DNA from: Halomonas sp.
GTDB lineage: Bacteria > Pseudomonadota > Gammaproteobacteria > Pseudomonadales > Halomonadaceae
DNA: 36,013 nucleotides
Reading direction: 5' to 3'
NCBI RefSeq assembly: GCF_007625055.1
Contig: NZ_VMQS01000025.1
Location: 1 to 36,013, forward strand
The notes under the pieces are model-generated. The model searched no databases, was not told where the DNA came from, and saw nothing but the letters and a program-made list of their open reading frames with translations. Both the position numbers and the translations under genes were made by a program. Every line of letters begins with the position of its first letter. Position 1 is the stretch's first letter. Positions 1-10,724 of this stretch are shown here, piece after piece.

Positions 1-54
1 CCGAAACCGAAACCGAAACCGAAACCGAAACCGAAACCGAAACCGAAACCGAAA
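1..54 (+). repeat. Hexanucleotide tandem repeat (CCGAAA)9 encoding Glu-Thr
   Basis: Nine perfect CCGAAA units fill the first 54 bases and may continue off the left edge. In the nlpD frame each unit reads GAA ACC (Glu-Thr), forming an acidic, flexible linker before the LytM domain. Unit gain or loss would keep the frame and only change linker length. Confidence 0.95.
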
Positions 55-500
55 CGCAGGCGGATGCCGCACCCAGCCAGACGGCGTCAGTAGATCGCAG
101 CGACCGGACGTATACGCCAGCAGAGACTATTGAATGGCAATGGCCAGCAGAAGGTGATGTTGTTGGGACTTTTGGTGAAGGCGGAAGCACTACTGCCGGG
201 ATTGATATCGCAGGACAAAAGGGGCAATCTGTAATGGCAGCTGGGCCTGGTGTTGTCGTGTATGCGGGCAGCGGTGTGCGAGGTTATGGCAACCTTATAT
301 TGATCAAGCACAACGATGAGTATCTATCTGCCTACGCTCACAATGACACGCTGCGAGTAAAGGAAAATGATGTGATTGAAGGCGGGGAAGTTATTGCCAC
401 CATGGGAAACAGTAGCTCTGACGAAGGGGTAAGGCTGCATTTTGAAATACGAAAGGACGGTAAGCCGGAAGATCCTTTGACGTATTTACCAGGGCGGTAA
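1..500 (+). CDS. nlpD: NlpD-like murein hydrolase activator, C-terminal part (5' end outside window)
   Basis: The reading frame enters at base 3 and ends with TAA at 498-500, giving 165 residues. It begins with a Glu-Thr repeat, a linker, then a LytM/M23 domain (about residues 50-165). NlpD is an outer-membrane lipoprotein that activates the amidase AmiC during daughter-cell separation. Its LytM domain is catalytically dead, and this one fits: the usual first zinc ligand before GIDIAG is not His (TTAGIDIAG), and the HxH motif is degraded to RLHFE, while the structural SAYAH is kept. The next gene is rpoS, the classic nlpD-rpoS order. The lipobox and LysM domain would lie upstream of the window. 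An EnvC-like activator is less likely given the rpoS neighbour. Confidence 0.88.
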   Translation, partial: ETETETETETETETETETQADAAPSQTASVDRSDRTYTPAETIEWQWPAEGDVVGTFGEGGSTTAGIDIAGQKGQSVMAAGPGVVVYAGSGVRGYGNLILIKHNDEYLSAYAHNDTLRVKENDVIEGGEVIATMGNSSSDEGVRLHFEIRKDGKPEDPLTYLPGR

Positions 501-720
501 TCATTCTGTCAGCATGCTGAGTGCATCATTCAGGCCTGGCCCGGTGCTCATATCGGGCCTAAAGCTTGGTTCACAGGGTACATACTAATAATTGCGACTA
601 TAAAACCAGCCTCTAGCGTTTCGTGCGTCAAGCAGAAGTTTGCATCTTCGGGATATCAACGCTCATATCTGAAATGATAGGCCCGGTGGCATAAACATGG
701 TGAGATGATGGGGGAAAGCG
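501..720 (+). other. nlpD-rpoS intergenic region / rpoS leader
   Basis: This 220-base gap precedes rpoS. A 6-bp inverted repeat (GGCCCG at 538-543, CGGGCC at 554-559) could form a weak stem-loop just after nlpD; there is no T-run, so it is a poor terminator candidate. I see no convincing -35/-10 pair. In relatives the main rpoS promoter lies inside nlpD, so this region is probably part of the long rpoS leader. Confidence 0.35.
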
Positions 721-1698
721 ATGAGCATGCTGGAACAGGATCTTCAGGATATAGACCTGAATGCCGTGGAAGAAGCCCTGGGTGAGGCGGATGAAGAGAC
801 GGTTGCTGCCGAGGAAAATGCCTTCGAGAAAGCCCTGGGGCGGGAGGGTAAAGCGCCTCGTCAAAGCCTGGATGCGACCCAGATCTATCTCAATGAAATC
901 GGCTTTTCGCCGTTACTGACACCGGAAGAAGAGGTTTATTACGGCCGTCTGGCACGCAAGGGAGACCCGCTTGGCCGTTCACGGATGATCGAGTCCAATC
1001 TGCGTCTTGTGGTCAAGATTGCGCGGCGCTACCTGAACCGCGGTCTGACGCTGCTGGATCTGATCGAAGAGGGCAACCTGGGGTTGATTCGGGCCGTCGA
1101 GAAATTCGACCCTGAACGTGGTTTTCGTTTCTCGACCTATGCCACCTGGTGGATCCGCCAAACCATTGAACGGGCCCTGATGAATCAGACGCGCACCATT
1201 CGTCTGCCGATTCATGTTGTCAAAGAACTCAATATCTATCTGCGCGCTGCGCGCGAGCTGACTCAGAAGCTGGATCACGAGGCTACGCCGGAAGAAATCG
1301 CTGAGCACCTGGATAAACCGGTGGAGAGCGTCAAGAAGATGCTGGGTCTGAACGAGCGGGTTTCCTCGGTGGACTACCCCATGGGCGGTGATAGTGATAA
1401 ACCCCTGCTGGATACGTTGACCGATGATGAAGATCATGGGCCTGAAGCGCTATTGGTTGATGGGGATGTAAAAGCCCATGTGGATCATTGGCTGAGTGAC
1501 TTGAGCGAAAAGCAGTGTGAGGTGGTGGTTCGGCGTTTCGGGCTGCGGGGGCATGAAGCAGCGACGCTTGAAGATGTTGGTGCGGAAATCGGCTTGACGC
1601 GTGAGCGCGTTCGCCAGATCCAGGTGGAGGCACTCAAGAAATTGCGCCGCTCGCTGGAAAAGCAGGGCCTATCGCTGGATGCTATTTTCGAAAGTTGA
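721..1698 (+). CDS. rpoS: RNA polymerase sigma factor RpoS (sigma-38)
   Basis: This 325-residue protein is the stationary-phase and general-stress sigma factor. Conserved region 1.2 starts near residue 51 ([11 protein letters not shown]). Region 2 spans about 90-156, with [17 protein letters not shown] binding core polymerase and the -10 element. Region 3 starts near LPIHVVKEL (162-170). Region 4.2 carries the helix-turn-helix [19 protein letters not shown]. The start at 721 has a GGGGA Shine-Dalgarno five bases upstream; a second in-frame ATG lies at 727. RpoS is usually controlled by translation and proteolysis, and the KEL segment used for proteolytic recognition in E. coli is present. It sits directly after nlpD. 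Confidence 0.97.
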   Translation: MSMLEQDLQDIDLNAVEEALGEADEETVAAEENAFEKALGREGKAPRQSLDATQIYLNEIGFSPLLTPEEEVYYGRLARKGDPLGRSRMIESNLRLVVKIARRYLNRGLTLLDLIEEGNLGLIRAVEKFDPERGFRFSTYATWWIRQTIERALMNQTRTIRLPIHVVKELNIYLRAARELTQKLDHEATPEEIAEHLDKPVESVKKMLGLNERVSSVDYPMGGDSDKPLLDTLTDDEDHGPEALLVDGDVKAHVDHWLSDLSEKQCEVVVRRFGLRGHEAATLEDVGAEIGLTRERVRQIQVEALKKLRRSLEKQGLSLDAIFES

Positions 1699-1772
1699 TC
1701 GTGATCCAGGCCTGACGTTTTGCAGGGTTCAAAAGACTGCCTGTTACTCGCCGCCATGCGGGTACGGGTGTG

Positions 1773-1778
1773 TATAAT
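1773..1778 (+). promoter_or_regulatory. Possible -10 element upstream of alr
   Basis: A perfect TATAAT occurs about 75 bases before the alr start, in a gap where rpoS transcription would have ended. No acceptable -35 hexamer lies 16-18 bases upstream, so this is only a candidate. Confidence 0.25.
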
Positions 1779-1851
1779 GGTTTTCCAGGTTCAAATCGAG
1801 AGCCGTCACGCCATTGGCCCGGCTTGCCCCTGATACTGTTAAAATCCTGTT

Positions 1852-2982
1852 GTGAGCAAGCGTATGCGCCCCCTAGTGGCTGAAATCGACCTTGGTGCCC
1901 TGCGTCATAATTACCGTCTGGCCTGTGAGTGCGCACCGCACAGCCAATCAGTGGCTGTCATCAAGGCGGATGCTTACGGCCATGGTGCCATTGAATGTGC
2001 CCGTGCGCTTGAAGGTTTGGCACCGGCCTTTGCCGTGGCCAGTACCGAAGAAGCGCTTGTCCTGCGTCACGCAGGCATTCAGTCGCCGATCGTACTACTT
2101 GAAGGTATCTTCGAGGTCTCGGAGCTGGCGCTGGTGGATGAACATCGCCTATGGATGGCGGTGCATACCGACTGGCAGCTGGACGCACTGCTGGCATTTA
2201 AACCGCGCCAGCCAATTCCGGTATGGCTGAAAGTCGATTCGGGTATGCACCGCCTGGGGTTTTCCCCACCACGTGCCGAGCAGATATGGCAGACACTTTC
2301 ACAGGCTCCCCAGGTGACAGCGTTGCACCTGATGAGCCATTTTGCCACTGCTGATGCTGAAGATACTGACTACCTGCAATACCAGATGACAATGCTGCAG
2401 GCGCTGGCAGAGTGTCTGGATGCGCCTATGTGTCTGGCCAACTCGCCGGCTACCCTGGCCCACCCTGTTGCCCACGGCCACTGGAATCGGCCCGGCGTCA
2501 TGCTGTATGGCAGTGACCCGCTGGAAGTGGCCAACGCCACGTCGCGCCAGTTGGCTCCGGTGATGACATTACGTTCGGAAGTGATAGCGATCCGCGAACT
2601 GGAAGCAGGCGAGCCGGTAGGGTACGGCGGTCGTTGGCGAGCGCCAGGGCGTGCGAAAGTGGCTGTGGTGGCGGCCGGTTATGGTGATGGCTACGATCGT
2701 CATGCCATTGACGGCACCCCAGTGCTGGTGAATGGTCAGCCTGCCAGGATTGCAGGCAAGGTCTCCATGGATATGCTGACCGTGGATGTCACCCATGTGC
2801 CTGATACGCGTATCGGCAGTGAAGTGGTGCTGTGGGGGCGGGCGGCCAATGGAGCGGTATTGCCGGTTGATCATGTCGCCCGCTATTGCGACACCATCAG
2901 CTATACACTGCTGACCGGTGTCCTGCCGCGCGTGCCGCGTCGCTACCACCCTTGTCCGCCTTCTTCACCCACTGCAATGTAA
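1852..2982 (+). CDS. alr: Alanine racemase
   Basis: This PLP enzyme interconverts L- and D-alanine for peptidoglycan synthesis. The 376-residue protein has the PLP-lysine motif AVIKADAYGHG (K38) near the N-terminus, the AGYGDGYDR segment carrying the catalytic tyrosine, and the C-terminal TISYTLLTGVLPRVPR signature. The start taken is GTG at 1852; ATG at 1864 (MRPLVAEIDL) is equally plausible because neither has a clear Shine-Dalgarno. A catabolic DadX-type racemase cannot be excluded from sequence alone, but no dadA is nearby. The stop is six bases before the LpxL-type gene, suggesting co-transcription. Confidence 0.95.
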   Translation: MSKRMRPLVAEIDLGALRHNYRLACECAPHSQSVAVIKADAYGHGAIECARALEGLAPAFAVASTEEALVLRHAGIQSPIVLLEGIFEVSELALVDEHRLWMAVHTDWQLDALLAFKPRQPIPVWLKVDSGMHRLGFSPPRAEQIWQTLSQAPQVTALHLMSHFATADAEDTDYLQYQMTMLQALAECLDAPMCLANSPATLAHPVAHGHWNRPGVMLYGSDPLEVANATSRQLAPVMTLRSEVIAIRELEAGEPVGYGGRWRAPGRAKVAVVAAGYGDGYDRHAIDGTPVLVNGQPARIAGKVSMDMLTVDVTHVPDTRIGSEVVLWGRAANGAVLPVDHVARYCDTISYTLLTGVLPRVPRRYHPCPPSSPTAM

Positions 2983-2988
2983 TCAGTC

Positions 2989-3903
2989 ATGGCCAAATCT
3001 GCTTTCTCACCTGCCTATTTTCATCCCCGCTACTGGCTCACCTGGTTGGCGATAGGTGCCATGTATACGGCGGCCTGGTTACCATGGCCGATGAAAATCG
3101 GGTGTGGCAAGGCCATTGGTCGCCTGGCCTGGCGGTTGGCGAAACGTCGCCGACGGATCACCGAAACCAATATCGCTTTGTGCTTTCCTGATAAGACGGC
3201 CGTTGAGCAGGCAACGCTGGTTAAAGAGACGTTTCTTGCTAACGGCATTGGTTTGATCGAGACGGCCACTGCCTGGTGTCGGAATGCGGAAGACCTGCGC
3301 CATCGAGTGAGCCGAATCAACCAGGATCATCTTTCCAGAGCGCTGGTACACAAGCGTGGTGTCCTGGTGATTGGCATCCACTTTTCGACGCTGGACCTGG
3401 GGGGCGCCCTGCATTCGCTGTTTTACCCAGCGGATGTGGTTTATCGGCCGCATAACAACCCGCTGTTTGATCATTTCATGACCCGAGCACGTTCGCGTAC
3501 CTTTGGCCGTACCATCGACCGCCATGATCTGCGTGGTGTGGTGCGTCATCTTAAAGCCGGGCGTATCGTATGGTATTCGCCGGACCAGGATTTCGGGCGT
3601 GATGTCAGCGTATTCGCACCTTTCTTTGGCCAGCAGGCCGCGACCATCAAACTGACCGCCAAGATTGCCCGTATGACCGGTGCGCCGGTAGTGCCAATGA
3701 TGTTCCACCGCAACCCGGATAACCGCTCCTATACCATCGAGTGGCTTCCCGCGCTGGAAAATTTTCCCAGCGGTGATGAAGTGGCTGATGCTTCTCGCAT
3801 CAATACCATCATTGAGCAGGCAATTCTTAAGCACCCTGAGCAGTATCTGTGGCTGCACCGCCGCTTCAAGACACGCCCGCCAGGCGAAGAGAAAATCTAT
3901 TAG
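2989..3903 (+). CDS. lpxL: LpxL/HtrB-family lipid A acyltransferase
   Basis: This inner-membrane enzyme would add a secondary acyl chain to lipid A from acyl-ACP. The 304-residue protein has one N-terminal hydrophobic segment (about residues 17-33), the catalytic HX4D motif as HFSTLD (H131, D136), the RPHNNPLFD block, and the SPDQDFG block typical of the LPLAT/HtrB family. The start lies six bases after the alr stop without a clear Shine-Dalgarno, so translation may be coupled. LpxL (laurate) versus LpxM/LpxP specificity cannot be settled from motifs; the length and HX4D pattern favour LpxL. Confidence 0.87.
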   Translation: MAKSAFSPAYFHPRYWLTWLAIGAMYTAAWLPWPMKIGCGKAIGRLAWRLAKRRRRITETNIALCFPDKTAVEQATLVKETFLANGIGLIETATAWCRNAEDLRHRVSRINQDHLSRALVHKRGVLVIGIHFSTLDLGGALHSLFYPADVVYRPHNNPLFDHFMTRARSRTFGRTIDRHDLRGVVRHLKAGRIVWYSPDQDFGRDVSVFAPFFGQQAATIKLTAKIARMTGAPVVPMMFHRNPDNRSYTIEWLPALENFPSGDEVADASRINTIIEQAILKHPEQYLWLHRRFKTRPPGEEKIY

Positions 3904-3955
3904 GTTGCATTGTCTGAGCAGCCATTGACAGTCCCTCGCTTGCCAACGCGAAAGA

Positions 3956-3985
3956 CCGGGACCGCCATACGGGAGACCCGGCTTT
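3956..3985 (+). terminator. Possible terminator between lpxL and speD
   Basis: CCGGG (3956-3960) pairs with CCCGG (3977-3981), with an inner CCG/CGG pairing and an interior bulge, followed by CTTTTC. It lies between convergent genes. The stem is imperfect and the T-run short. Confidence 0.35.
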
Positions 3986-4015
3986 TCAGATCATGGTAGT
4001 GCTATGAAGCAAACC

Positions 4016-4810
4016 CTAGGACATGTTGCGGGAATAGAAAATTTCCAGCATTTCCTTGCGCAGGCGGCTTTCGATATCGCGGGCTTCCTCAAAGGTGATA
4101 TCGCGCCGTGAGGTGCCAAACAGGTAATTATCCAGGTCGAAATCCTTGAGCAGCATCTTGGTGTGAAACATGTTTTCCTGGTACACGTTCACATCAATCA
4201 TCTGATAGGCCTCTTTGGTATCGTTAGCCAGATAATCCTGAATCGAGGTGATCTCGTGGTCGATAAACAGTTTTTTGCCATCTACATCACGAGTAAAGCC
4301 GCGTACCCGATAGTCCATGGTGACAATATCGGAATCAAAACTGTGGATCAGGTAATTCAAGGCCTTCAGCGGGCTGATGTGGCCACAGGTAGAAACATCA
4401 ATATCCAGCCGAAACGTGCTGATGCCATTATCCGGATGGGACTCCGGATAGCTATGCACCGTGACATGGCTTTTATCCAGGTGGCCAACCACGGTTTCTG
4501 GCAGTGGCCCGGGACCGGGTTCTATCTGCTCCAGGGCTGCTTCCTCCAGCTCATGCTCTGCGATCAGAATAGTGACGCTGGCCCCGTGTGGCTCGTAATC
4601 CTGACGGGCGATGTTCAGCACATGAGCGCCAATGATATTGGTCACATCCTTGAGAATCTGGGTCAGGCGTTCAGCGTTATATAGCTCATCGATATAATCG
4701 ATATAAGCAGACCGCTGCTCTTCGGTCTTGGCATAACAGATGTCATAGATATTGAAGCTCAAAGAGCTTGTCAGGTTGTTAAACCCATGGAGTCGGAGAC
4801 TATCTGACAT
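4016..4810 (-). CDS. speD: S-adenosylmethionine decarboxylase proenzyme
   Basis: SpeD decarboxylates S-adenosylmethionine to supply aminopropyl groups for spermidine. The 264-residue protein matches the length of the E. coli class IA enzyme. The self-cleavage site is visible as [13 protein letters not shown]: cleavage before S114 would generate the pyruvoyl cofactor. The start is supported by a perfect AAGGAGG (complement of 4818-4824) seven bases upstream. No speE (spermidine synthase) is adjacent, unlike E. coli speED. The gene follows an OsmC-family gene on the same strand and converges on the LpxL-type gene. Confidence 0.96.
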   Translation of the reverse strand: MSDSLRLHGFNNLTSSLSFNIYDICYAKTEEQRSAYIDYIDELYNAERLTQILKDVTNIIGAHVLNIARQDYEPHGASVTILIAEHELEEAALEQIEPGPGPLPETVVGHLDKSHVTVHSYPESHPDNGISTFRLDIDVSTCGHISPLKALNYLIHSFDSDIVTMDYRVRGFTRDVDGKKLFIDHEITSIQDYLANDTKEAYQMIDVNVYQENMFHTKMLLKDFDLDNYLFGTSRRDITFEEARDIESRLRKEMLEIFYSRNMS

Positions 4811-4971
4811 GTCCGAACCTCCTTATGGCGGATGAAGACACCCCGACGAGCCTGCGCCGGAACCGGTTGACTTGTTGTGCGGTTAAACGCCGTTAATCAC
4901 AAGCGCGCGTATTATGCCCAGCTGAGCGACATGATGCACCCAGCAAGTCATTATTTTGTGTTGAAAACATT

Positions 4972-5391
4972 TCAGGCAGCGAGGATTTCAAAGGAATGCG
5001 TGATATCTACGCCGCCGTTGACCAGCATGATAGAGGCACTGCAGTATTTTTCAGCCGAAAGTTCGACCGCCCGCTGCACCTGTTTTTCCTTGAGGCTGTT
5101 GCCGGTCACCACGAAATGGACGTGAATACGGGTGAATACCGAGGGTGTGCTGTCGGCTCGTTCGGCTTCCAGTTGGGCGACGCAATCGGTGACATCTGCC
5201 CGAGCTTTATCGAGAATATTCAGCACATCAAAGGCGGTGCAACTGCCCATGCCCATTAGCAGCATTTCCATTGGACGCGGACCGGTGTTGCGCCCACCGT
5301 GGTCCGGTGGGCCGTCAACGACCACGCTGTGACCGCTGCCAGATTCGGCAACAAACTGACGGCCATCTGTCCATTTAACGAGTGCCTTCAT
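4972..5391 (-). CDS. OsmC/Ohr-family protein (YhfA-like)
   Basis: A 139-residue OsmC-fold protein. The two cysteines used by the family for thiol peroxidase chemistry are present: C51 in MGMGSCTAFD and C117 in SAEKYCSAS. The RPMEMLL block matches the YhfA-like branch, whose substrate is not established. The start at 5391 (MKALVKW) has a GGAG Shine-Dalgarno about nine bases upstream. An upstream in-frame ATG at 5532 would add 47 low-complexity residues and overlap murU, so it was not used. It lies 49 bases downstream of murU and about 160 bases upstream of speD. I recall a similar OsmC-speD pairing in Pseudomonas. Confidence 0.85.
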   Translation of the reverse strand: MKALVKWTDGRQFVAESGSGHSVVVDGPPDHGGRNTGPRPMEMLLMGMGSCTAFDVLNILDKARADVTDCVAQLEAERADSTPSVFTRIHVHFVVTGNSLKEKQVQRAVELSAEKYCSASIMLVNGGVDITHSFEILAA

Positions 5392-5440
5392 TGGTAAGAC
5401 TCCATTGGTTGAGGTGTGGTGAGACGTGAAGATTGATGGT

Positions 5441-7122
<1,682 letters not shown>

Positions 7123-7157
7123 GCAAGCTCCTGGCTGGTCGGGCATTATGCTAGCTG

Positions 7158-7163
7158 TATAAT
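7158..7163 (+). promoter_or_regulatory. Possible -10 element for lptD operon
   Basis: A perfect TATAAT preceded directly by TG lies in the 70-base divergent amgK/lptD gap, 30 bases before the chosen lptD start. The -35 position (CTGGTC at 7135-7140, 17-base spacer) is weak. Confidence 0.35.
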
Positions 7164-7192
7164 ACCGTTTCTCGATGCCAAGGATAATGATT

Positions 7193-9634
7193 ATGGGCCA
7201 GCGAATTTTGCGGGCTATGCCAATGGCGCTTGCAGGGGGGCTTCTGGCGGGCGCTGCAACAACATCGGTTGCCCAGCCGGCAGAAGCCAACCGCCTGGAC
7301 TGGCAGCCCTGGGCCGAGGAAGAGGCACGCCGCCAGGTATGCAGTGGGCGTTATGTCATGCCTGCCTACCGGTTGCCCGAAGGCCGCAACTTGCGTGAAA
7401 TCGGGATTGAAACGGATAGGTCCGACTATGCCGCTGATGGCGAGGCCTTGTTGCAGGGAGACGTTGTTCTGCGTCAGGGTGACAGGGAACTTCAGGCAGA
7501 ACGGCTCTTTGTGCCCGTCAATCGTGAACGGGTTGAGGCGCAGGGTGATTTCGAACTGCGTGATGGCAAGGCGCTGCTGCGCGGGGAAGAAGCCACCGTG
7601 TACCTGGAGCAGGATCGCGGCTCGATTGAAGACAGTGAGTATGTGCTTTATGAACAGCGCGTCCGCGGTGAGGCCCGCCAGCTGGAACAACTGAGTGAGC
7701 AGTCCTACCGCCTGAGGGAAGCCAGGTTTACTACCTGTGAGCCTGGTCAGGATAGTTGGCAATTGGTCAGTGGTGATATTCGCCTTGATCAGGCTGAAGG
7801 GTTCGGGGTTGCCCGTCATGCGCGGTTGGAGGTCAAGGGGGTGCCAGTCTTCTACTGGCCCTGGCTACGCTTTCCGATTGACGACCGTCGTCAGACGGGG
7901 TTGCTGTCGCCATCGGTCAGTTTTTCCAATCAGCAAGTCGATTATACCCAGCCGTTTTACTGGAATATTGCACCCAATCAGGATGCCACCATTACCCCGC
8001 GCTGGCTGAGTGATCGCGGGCTATTGCTGGGCGGTCAATATCGCTACCTGACTGATCAATACGGGCGCGGCACCCTGGAAGGCGCCTGGCTCAACAGCGA
8101 TAACGGTGGCTCCGGGGGGGATGCCAACCGCTATGAAGGGCAGGATCGCTGGTATCTGGATGTGCAGCACAGTGGACGTATCAGTGCCGCCAGTGCGTAC
8201 CGGTTACGCTACGGCGCAGCAAGTGATGGACGCTATTTTAACGATTTCAGTGATAATTTCGGATCCAGCGAGCGTTCCGGTATGGAGCGGCTGGCCCAGG
8301 TGGATTATCAGGGTGAACGCTGGCGCCTGGATGCCCGCATGCAAGGCTATCAACGTCTGGACGATCCACTCAGTGACAGCGACAAACCTTTCTACCGCCT
8401 GCCCAGCCTGACCGCAGCGGCCAGTTGGACCGGAGATGCCGGCCAGTATGCCGAATGGTACAGTAATGCGACCTATTTCTGGCGGGATGTGGATCAGCGC
8501 GACGTACCGATTCGTGAAGCGGCCAATGGCAGCCGGGTGCACCTGGCGCCTGTCCTGGGCTGGCGCTATGAAAAACCCTGGGGCTATCTGGCACCCCGCG
8601 CTGAGCTTTGGCATACCGCCTATGCCCTGGATTACGGCAGCCTTCAGACCTCACGGGATACATCGCCTGATCGCAGTGTGGCCATCACCTCCGTTGATGC
8701 CGGCCTGAACTTTGAACGCGAACTGGCGCTGGGCGGGCGCGGTTACCGCCAGACCCTGGAGCCCCGCCTCAACTATGCCTTTGTGCCGCGCACGGATCAG
8801 GTAGACATGCCGGAGTTTGACAGCCGCGAGCGGGCATTTTCGTGGGATCAGCTGTGGTCACCCAAACGCTTTTCCGGTAATGACCGAGTGGGGGATCTCA
8901 ATCGCCTGTCGGTCGGGCTGGAATCGCGTCTGATAGAAAATGCCAATAGCCAGGAGCACCTCAGTTTGGGCGTTGGCCAGAGTATCTATTTCTCTGACCG
9001 GCGAGTGGGGATCGACGGCAATGATCAATCGTTACCGCAACAGCCGGATACCAGTACGAACGTCAATCCAGAACGCTTTTATCAGGCGACTCGAGACCGC
9101 TCACCTCTGGTTTCCCGGCTTGAGTGGCAGATCAACCAGCGCTGGAGCACATCGGCCGAATGGCTTTATGATGATCAGCGGGAACGTACTGAGCGATCGG
9201 GCGTCGATATTGCATACCGACATTCCGATGGCCACGTGGTGAACCTGGGCTACCGCTGGGAAATCGAAGGCTTCGACCCGGCGCTTGACCGGGGTGACGA
9301 TAATTTTCGTGATTACAACCGCGAAGAGTGGGACCTGTCCTTCGCCTGGAAAGCCAACCCCGGGATTGACCTGATTGGCCGCTACCTGCATGACCAGACC
9401 AACAACCGTGCACTGGAAAAGCTCGCCGGCGTACAATGGAACAACTGCTGTTATGGCCTGCAGCTGGTCTGGCGAAGCTGGGTAGATGACAACGACACGG
9501 CAAAGGTTGTTGATGACTTTAACGACCGTGGCCTTTTCCTGCGCTTTGTACTTCACGGCCTGGGTGGCGTCGGGCAAGACGCAGACAACTATTTTGAACG
9601 CACAATTCCTGGTTATCGCCCCTCGGCGCTTTAA
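7193..9634 (+). CDS. lptD: LPS-assembly protein LptD
   Basis: LptD is the outer-membrane beta-barrel that, plugged by LptE, inserts lipopolysaccharide into the outer leaflet. From 7193 it is 813 residues (E. coli about 784). It has a signal peptide (cleavage near residue 27, SVA/Q), a periplasmic OstA/LptA-like jellyroll (about 60-180), then a long barrel rich in alternating aromatic residues. The four cysteines needed for the inter-domain disulfides are present: C50, C182 and the adjacent C752-C753 (NNCCYG). The start at 7193 has AAGGA (7180-7184) eight bases upstream; ATGs at 7175 and 7187 are less well placed. First gene of the lptD-surA-pdxA-rsmA-apaG-apaH-cca string. Confidence 0.96.
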   Translation: MGQRILRAMPMALAGGLLAGAATTSVAQPAEANRLDWQPWAEEEARRQVCSGRYVMPAYRLPEGRNLREIGIETDRSDYAADGEALLQGDVVLRQGDRELQAERLFVPVNRERVEAQGDFELRDGKALLRGEEATVYLEQDRGSIEDSEYVLYEQRVRGEARQLEQLSEQSYRLREARFTTCEPGQDSWQLVSGDIRLDQAEGFGVARHARLEVKGVPVFYWPWLRFPIDDRRQTGLLSPSVSFSNQQVDYTQPFYWNIAPNQDATITPRWLSDRGLLLGGQYRYLTDQYGRGTLEGAWLNSDNGGSGGDANRYEGQDRWYLDVQHSGRISAASAYRLRYGAASDGRYFNDFSDNFGSSERSGMERLAQVDYQGERWRLDARMQGYQRLDDPLSDSDKPFYRLPSLTAAASWTGDAGQYAEWYSNATYFWRDVDQRDVPIREAANGSRVHLAPVLGWRYEKPWGYLAPRAELWHTAYALDYGSLQTSRDTSPDRSVAITSVDAGLNFERELALGGRGYRQTLEPRLNYAFVPRTDQVDMPEFDSRERAFSWDQLWSPKRFSGNDRVGDLNRLSVGLESRLIENANSQEHLSLGVGQSIYFSDRRVGIDGNDQSLPQQPDTSTNVNPERFYQATRDRSPLVSRLEWQINQRWSTSAEWLYDDQRERTERSGVDIAYRHSDGHVVNLGYRWEIEGFDPALDRGDDNFRDYNREEWDLSFAWKANPGIDLIGRYLHDQTNNRALEKLAGVQWNNCCYGLQLVWRSWVDDNDTAKVVDDFNDRGLFLRFVLHGLGGVGQDADNYFERTIPGYRPSAL

Positions 9635-9665
9635 CTGTTCAGGACTCAAGAAAGAGACCGTTTCA

Positions 9666-10724
9666 ATGATCCACAATGCAAATACGTCAACCTTCATCCA
9701 TTCAATGACAGGCACGCGTGGCAAGCGCTGGCTGCGCCGGACGAAACACCTTGCCTGGGGGAGTGTATTATCGCTGTTGGTGGGGGCGGGTACCCTGGTG
9801 GTGTCTTCCAGTGTGTTGGCCCAGTCATTTTCAGGCGGTGAACGCCAGATGCTTGATCGCATCGTGGCGGTGGTAAACGACAGTGCCATTATGCGCAGTG
9901 ATCTTGACAGGCGCCTGGATCAGGCGATCAACCAGATCAGTGCTCAGGGCGAAGATGCTCCAGGCCGCGACGAGATAGAGGAACAGGTACTGGATCAGAT
10001 GGTGCTGGAAGAAATCCAGCTGCAAATGGCACGTGATGCCAATCTGAGTATTGATGATACCGATCTTAATCGTCAGGTGCGCGATATTGCCGAATCCAAT
10101 GACATGACGCTCCAGGCATTTGCTGACCGTCTGGAAGCAGAAGGTACCAGCCTCGCTCAGGTGCGTGAAGAAATTCGTCGGGAAATGCTCACCCGGCAGG
10201 TGCAGCAGCGTCAGGTGGGGCAGCGGGTGTCAGTCACTAACCGTGATGTCGAACGTTTCCTTGAGGAACGCGGAGGGGATGTCAATCAGGCCGAGACGCG
10301 CGCGCGCCATATTCTGGTCGGGGTGGGCTCCGGGCGCAGTGAATCCCAGGCGCAGGCCTTTGTCGAACAGGCCATGGCCCGGCTGGAGCAGGGGGAGTCC
10401 TTTGCCACTGTGGCGCTTGAAATGAGCGACGATCAGGGGAGTGCAGTCAATGGCGGTGATCTTGGCTGGTTACGTCCCGGGCAGACAGTACCTGAGTTTG
10501 ATGAAGCCATGAGTGAACTGGACGTGGGTGAGGTGTCTTCGCCGGTACGCTCGCAGTTTGGCTACCACATTATTGAAGTGCTGGATCGTCGGCGCTCGTC
10601 GGTTAGTAATCAAGATATGCGTGAACAGGTTCGACAGGCCATCTTCCAGCGCCGTGCCAATCAGGAAGTGGATACCTGGAAGCGTGAGATTCGTGAACAG
10701 GCCTTTGTGGAAAAGCGGCTCTGA
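9666..10724 (+). CDS. surA: Periplasmic chaperone SurA, single-parvulin form
   Basis: SurA escorts outer-membrane proteins, including LptD, to the BAM complex. The 352-residue protein has an N-terminal signal (cleavage near VLA/Q at 52), an N-terminal chaperone domain (about 59-200) beginning with LDRIVAVVNDSAI, one parvulin PPIase domain (about 212-308, with RARHILV, GGDLGWLRPGQ, SQFGYHIIEV), and a C-terminal helix. E. coli SurA is about 428 residues with two parvulin domains; here only one is visible, resembling the E. coli P2 domain. The start at 9666 has only a weak AAAGAGA; an extension back to 9486 would overlap lptD and was rejected. The cytoplasmic N-tail (about 30 residues) is unusually long. 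Confidence 0.93.
   Translation: MIHNANTSTFIHSMTGTRGKRWLRRTKHLAWGSVLSLLVGAGTLVVSSSVLAQSFSGGERQMLDRIVAVVNDSAIMRSDLDRRLDQAINQISAQGEDAPGRDEIEEQVLDQMVLEEIQLQMARDANLSIDDTDLNRQVRDIAESNDMTLQAFADRLEAEGTSLAQVREEIRREMLTRQVQQRQVGQRVSVTNRDVERFLEERGGDVNQAETRARHILVGVGSGRSESQAQAFVEQAMARLEQGESFATVALEMSDDQGSAVNGGDLGWLRPGQTVPEFDEAMSELDVGEVSSPVRSQFGYHIIEVLDRRRSSVSNQDMREQVRQAIFQRRANQEVDTWKREIREQAFVEKRL

Noticed and set aside
1..54. CRISPR-like array at the window edge
   Set aside because: The units are six bases long with no spacers and are in frame with nlpD; this is a coding microsatellite.
7123..7290. Upstream extension of amgK
   Set aside because: It overlaps the lptD start on the opposite strand, is not similar to AmgK and the start at 7122 has a proper AGGAG.
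9486..9665. Upstream start for surA
   Set aside because: It lies inside the lptD reading frame and would place the signal peptide more than 100 residues into the protein.
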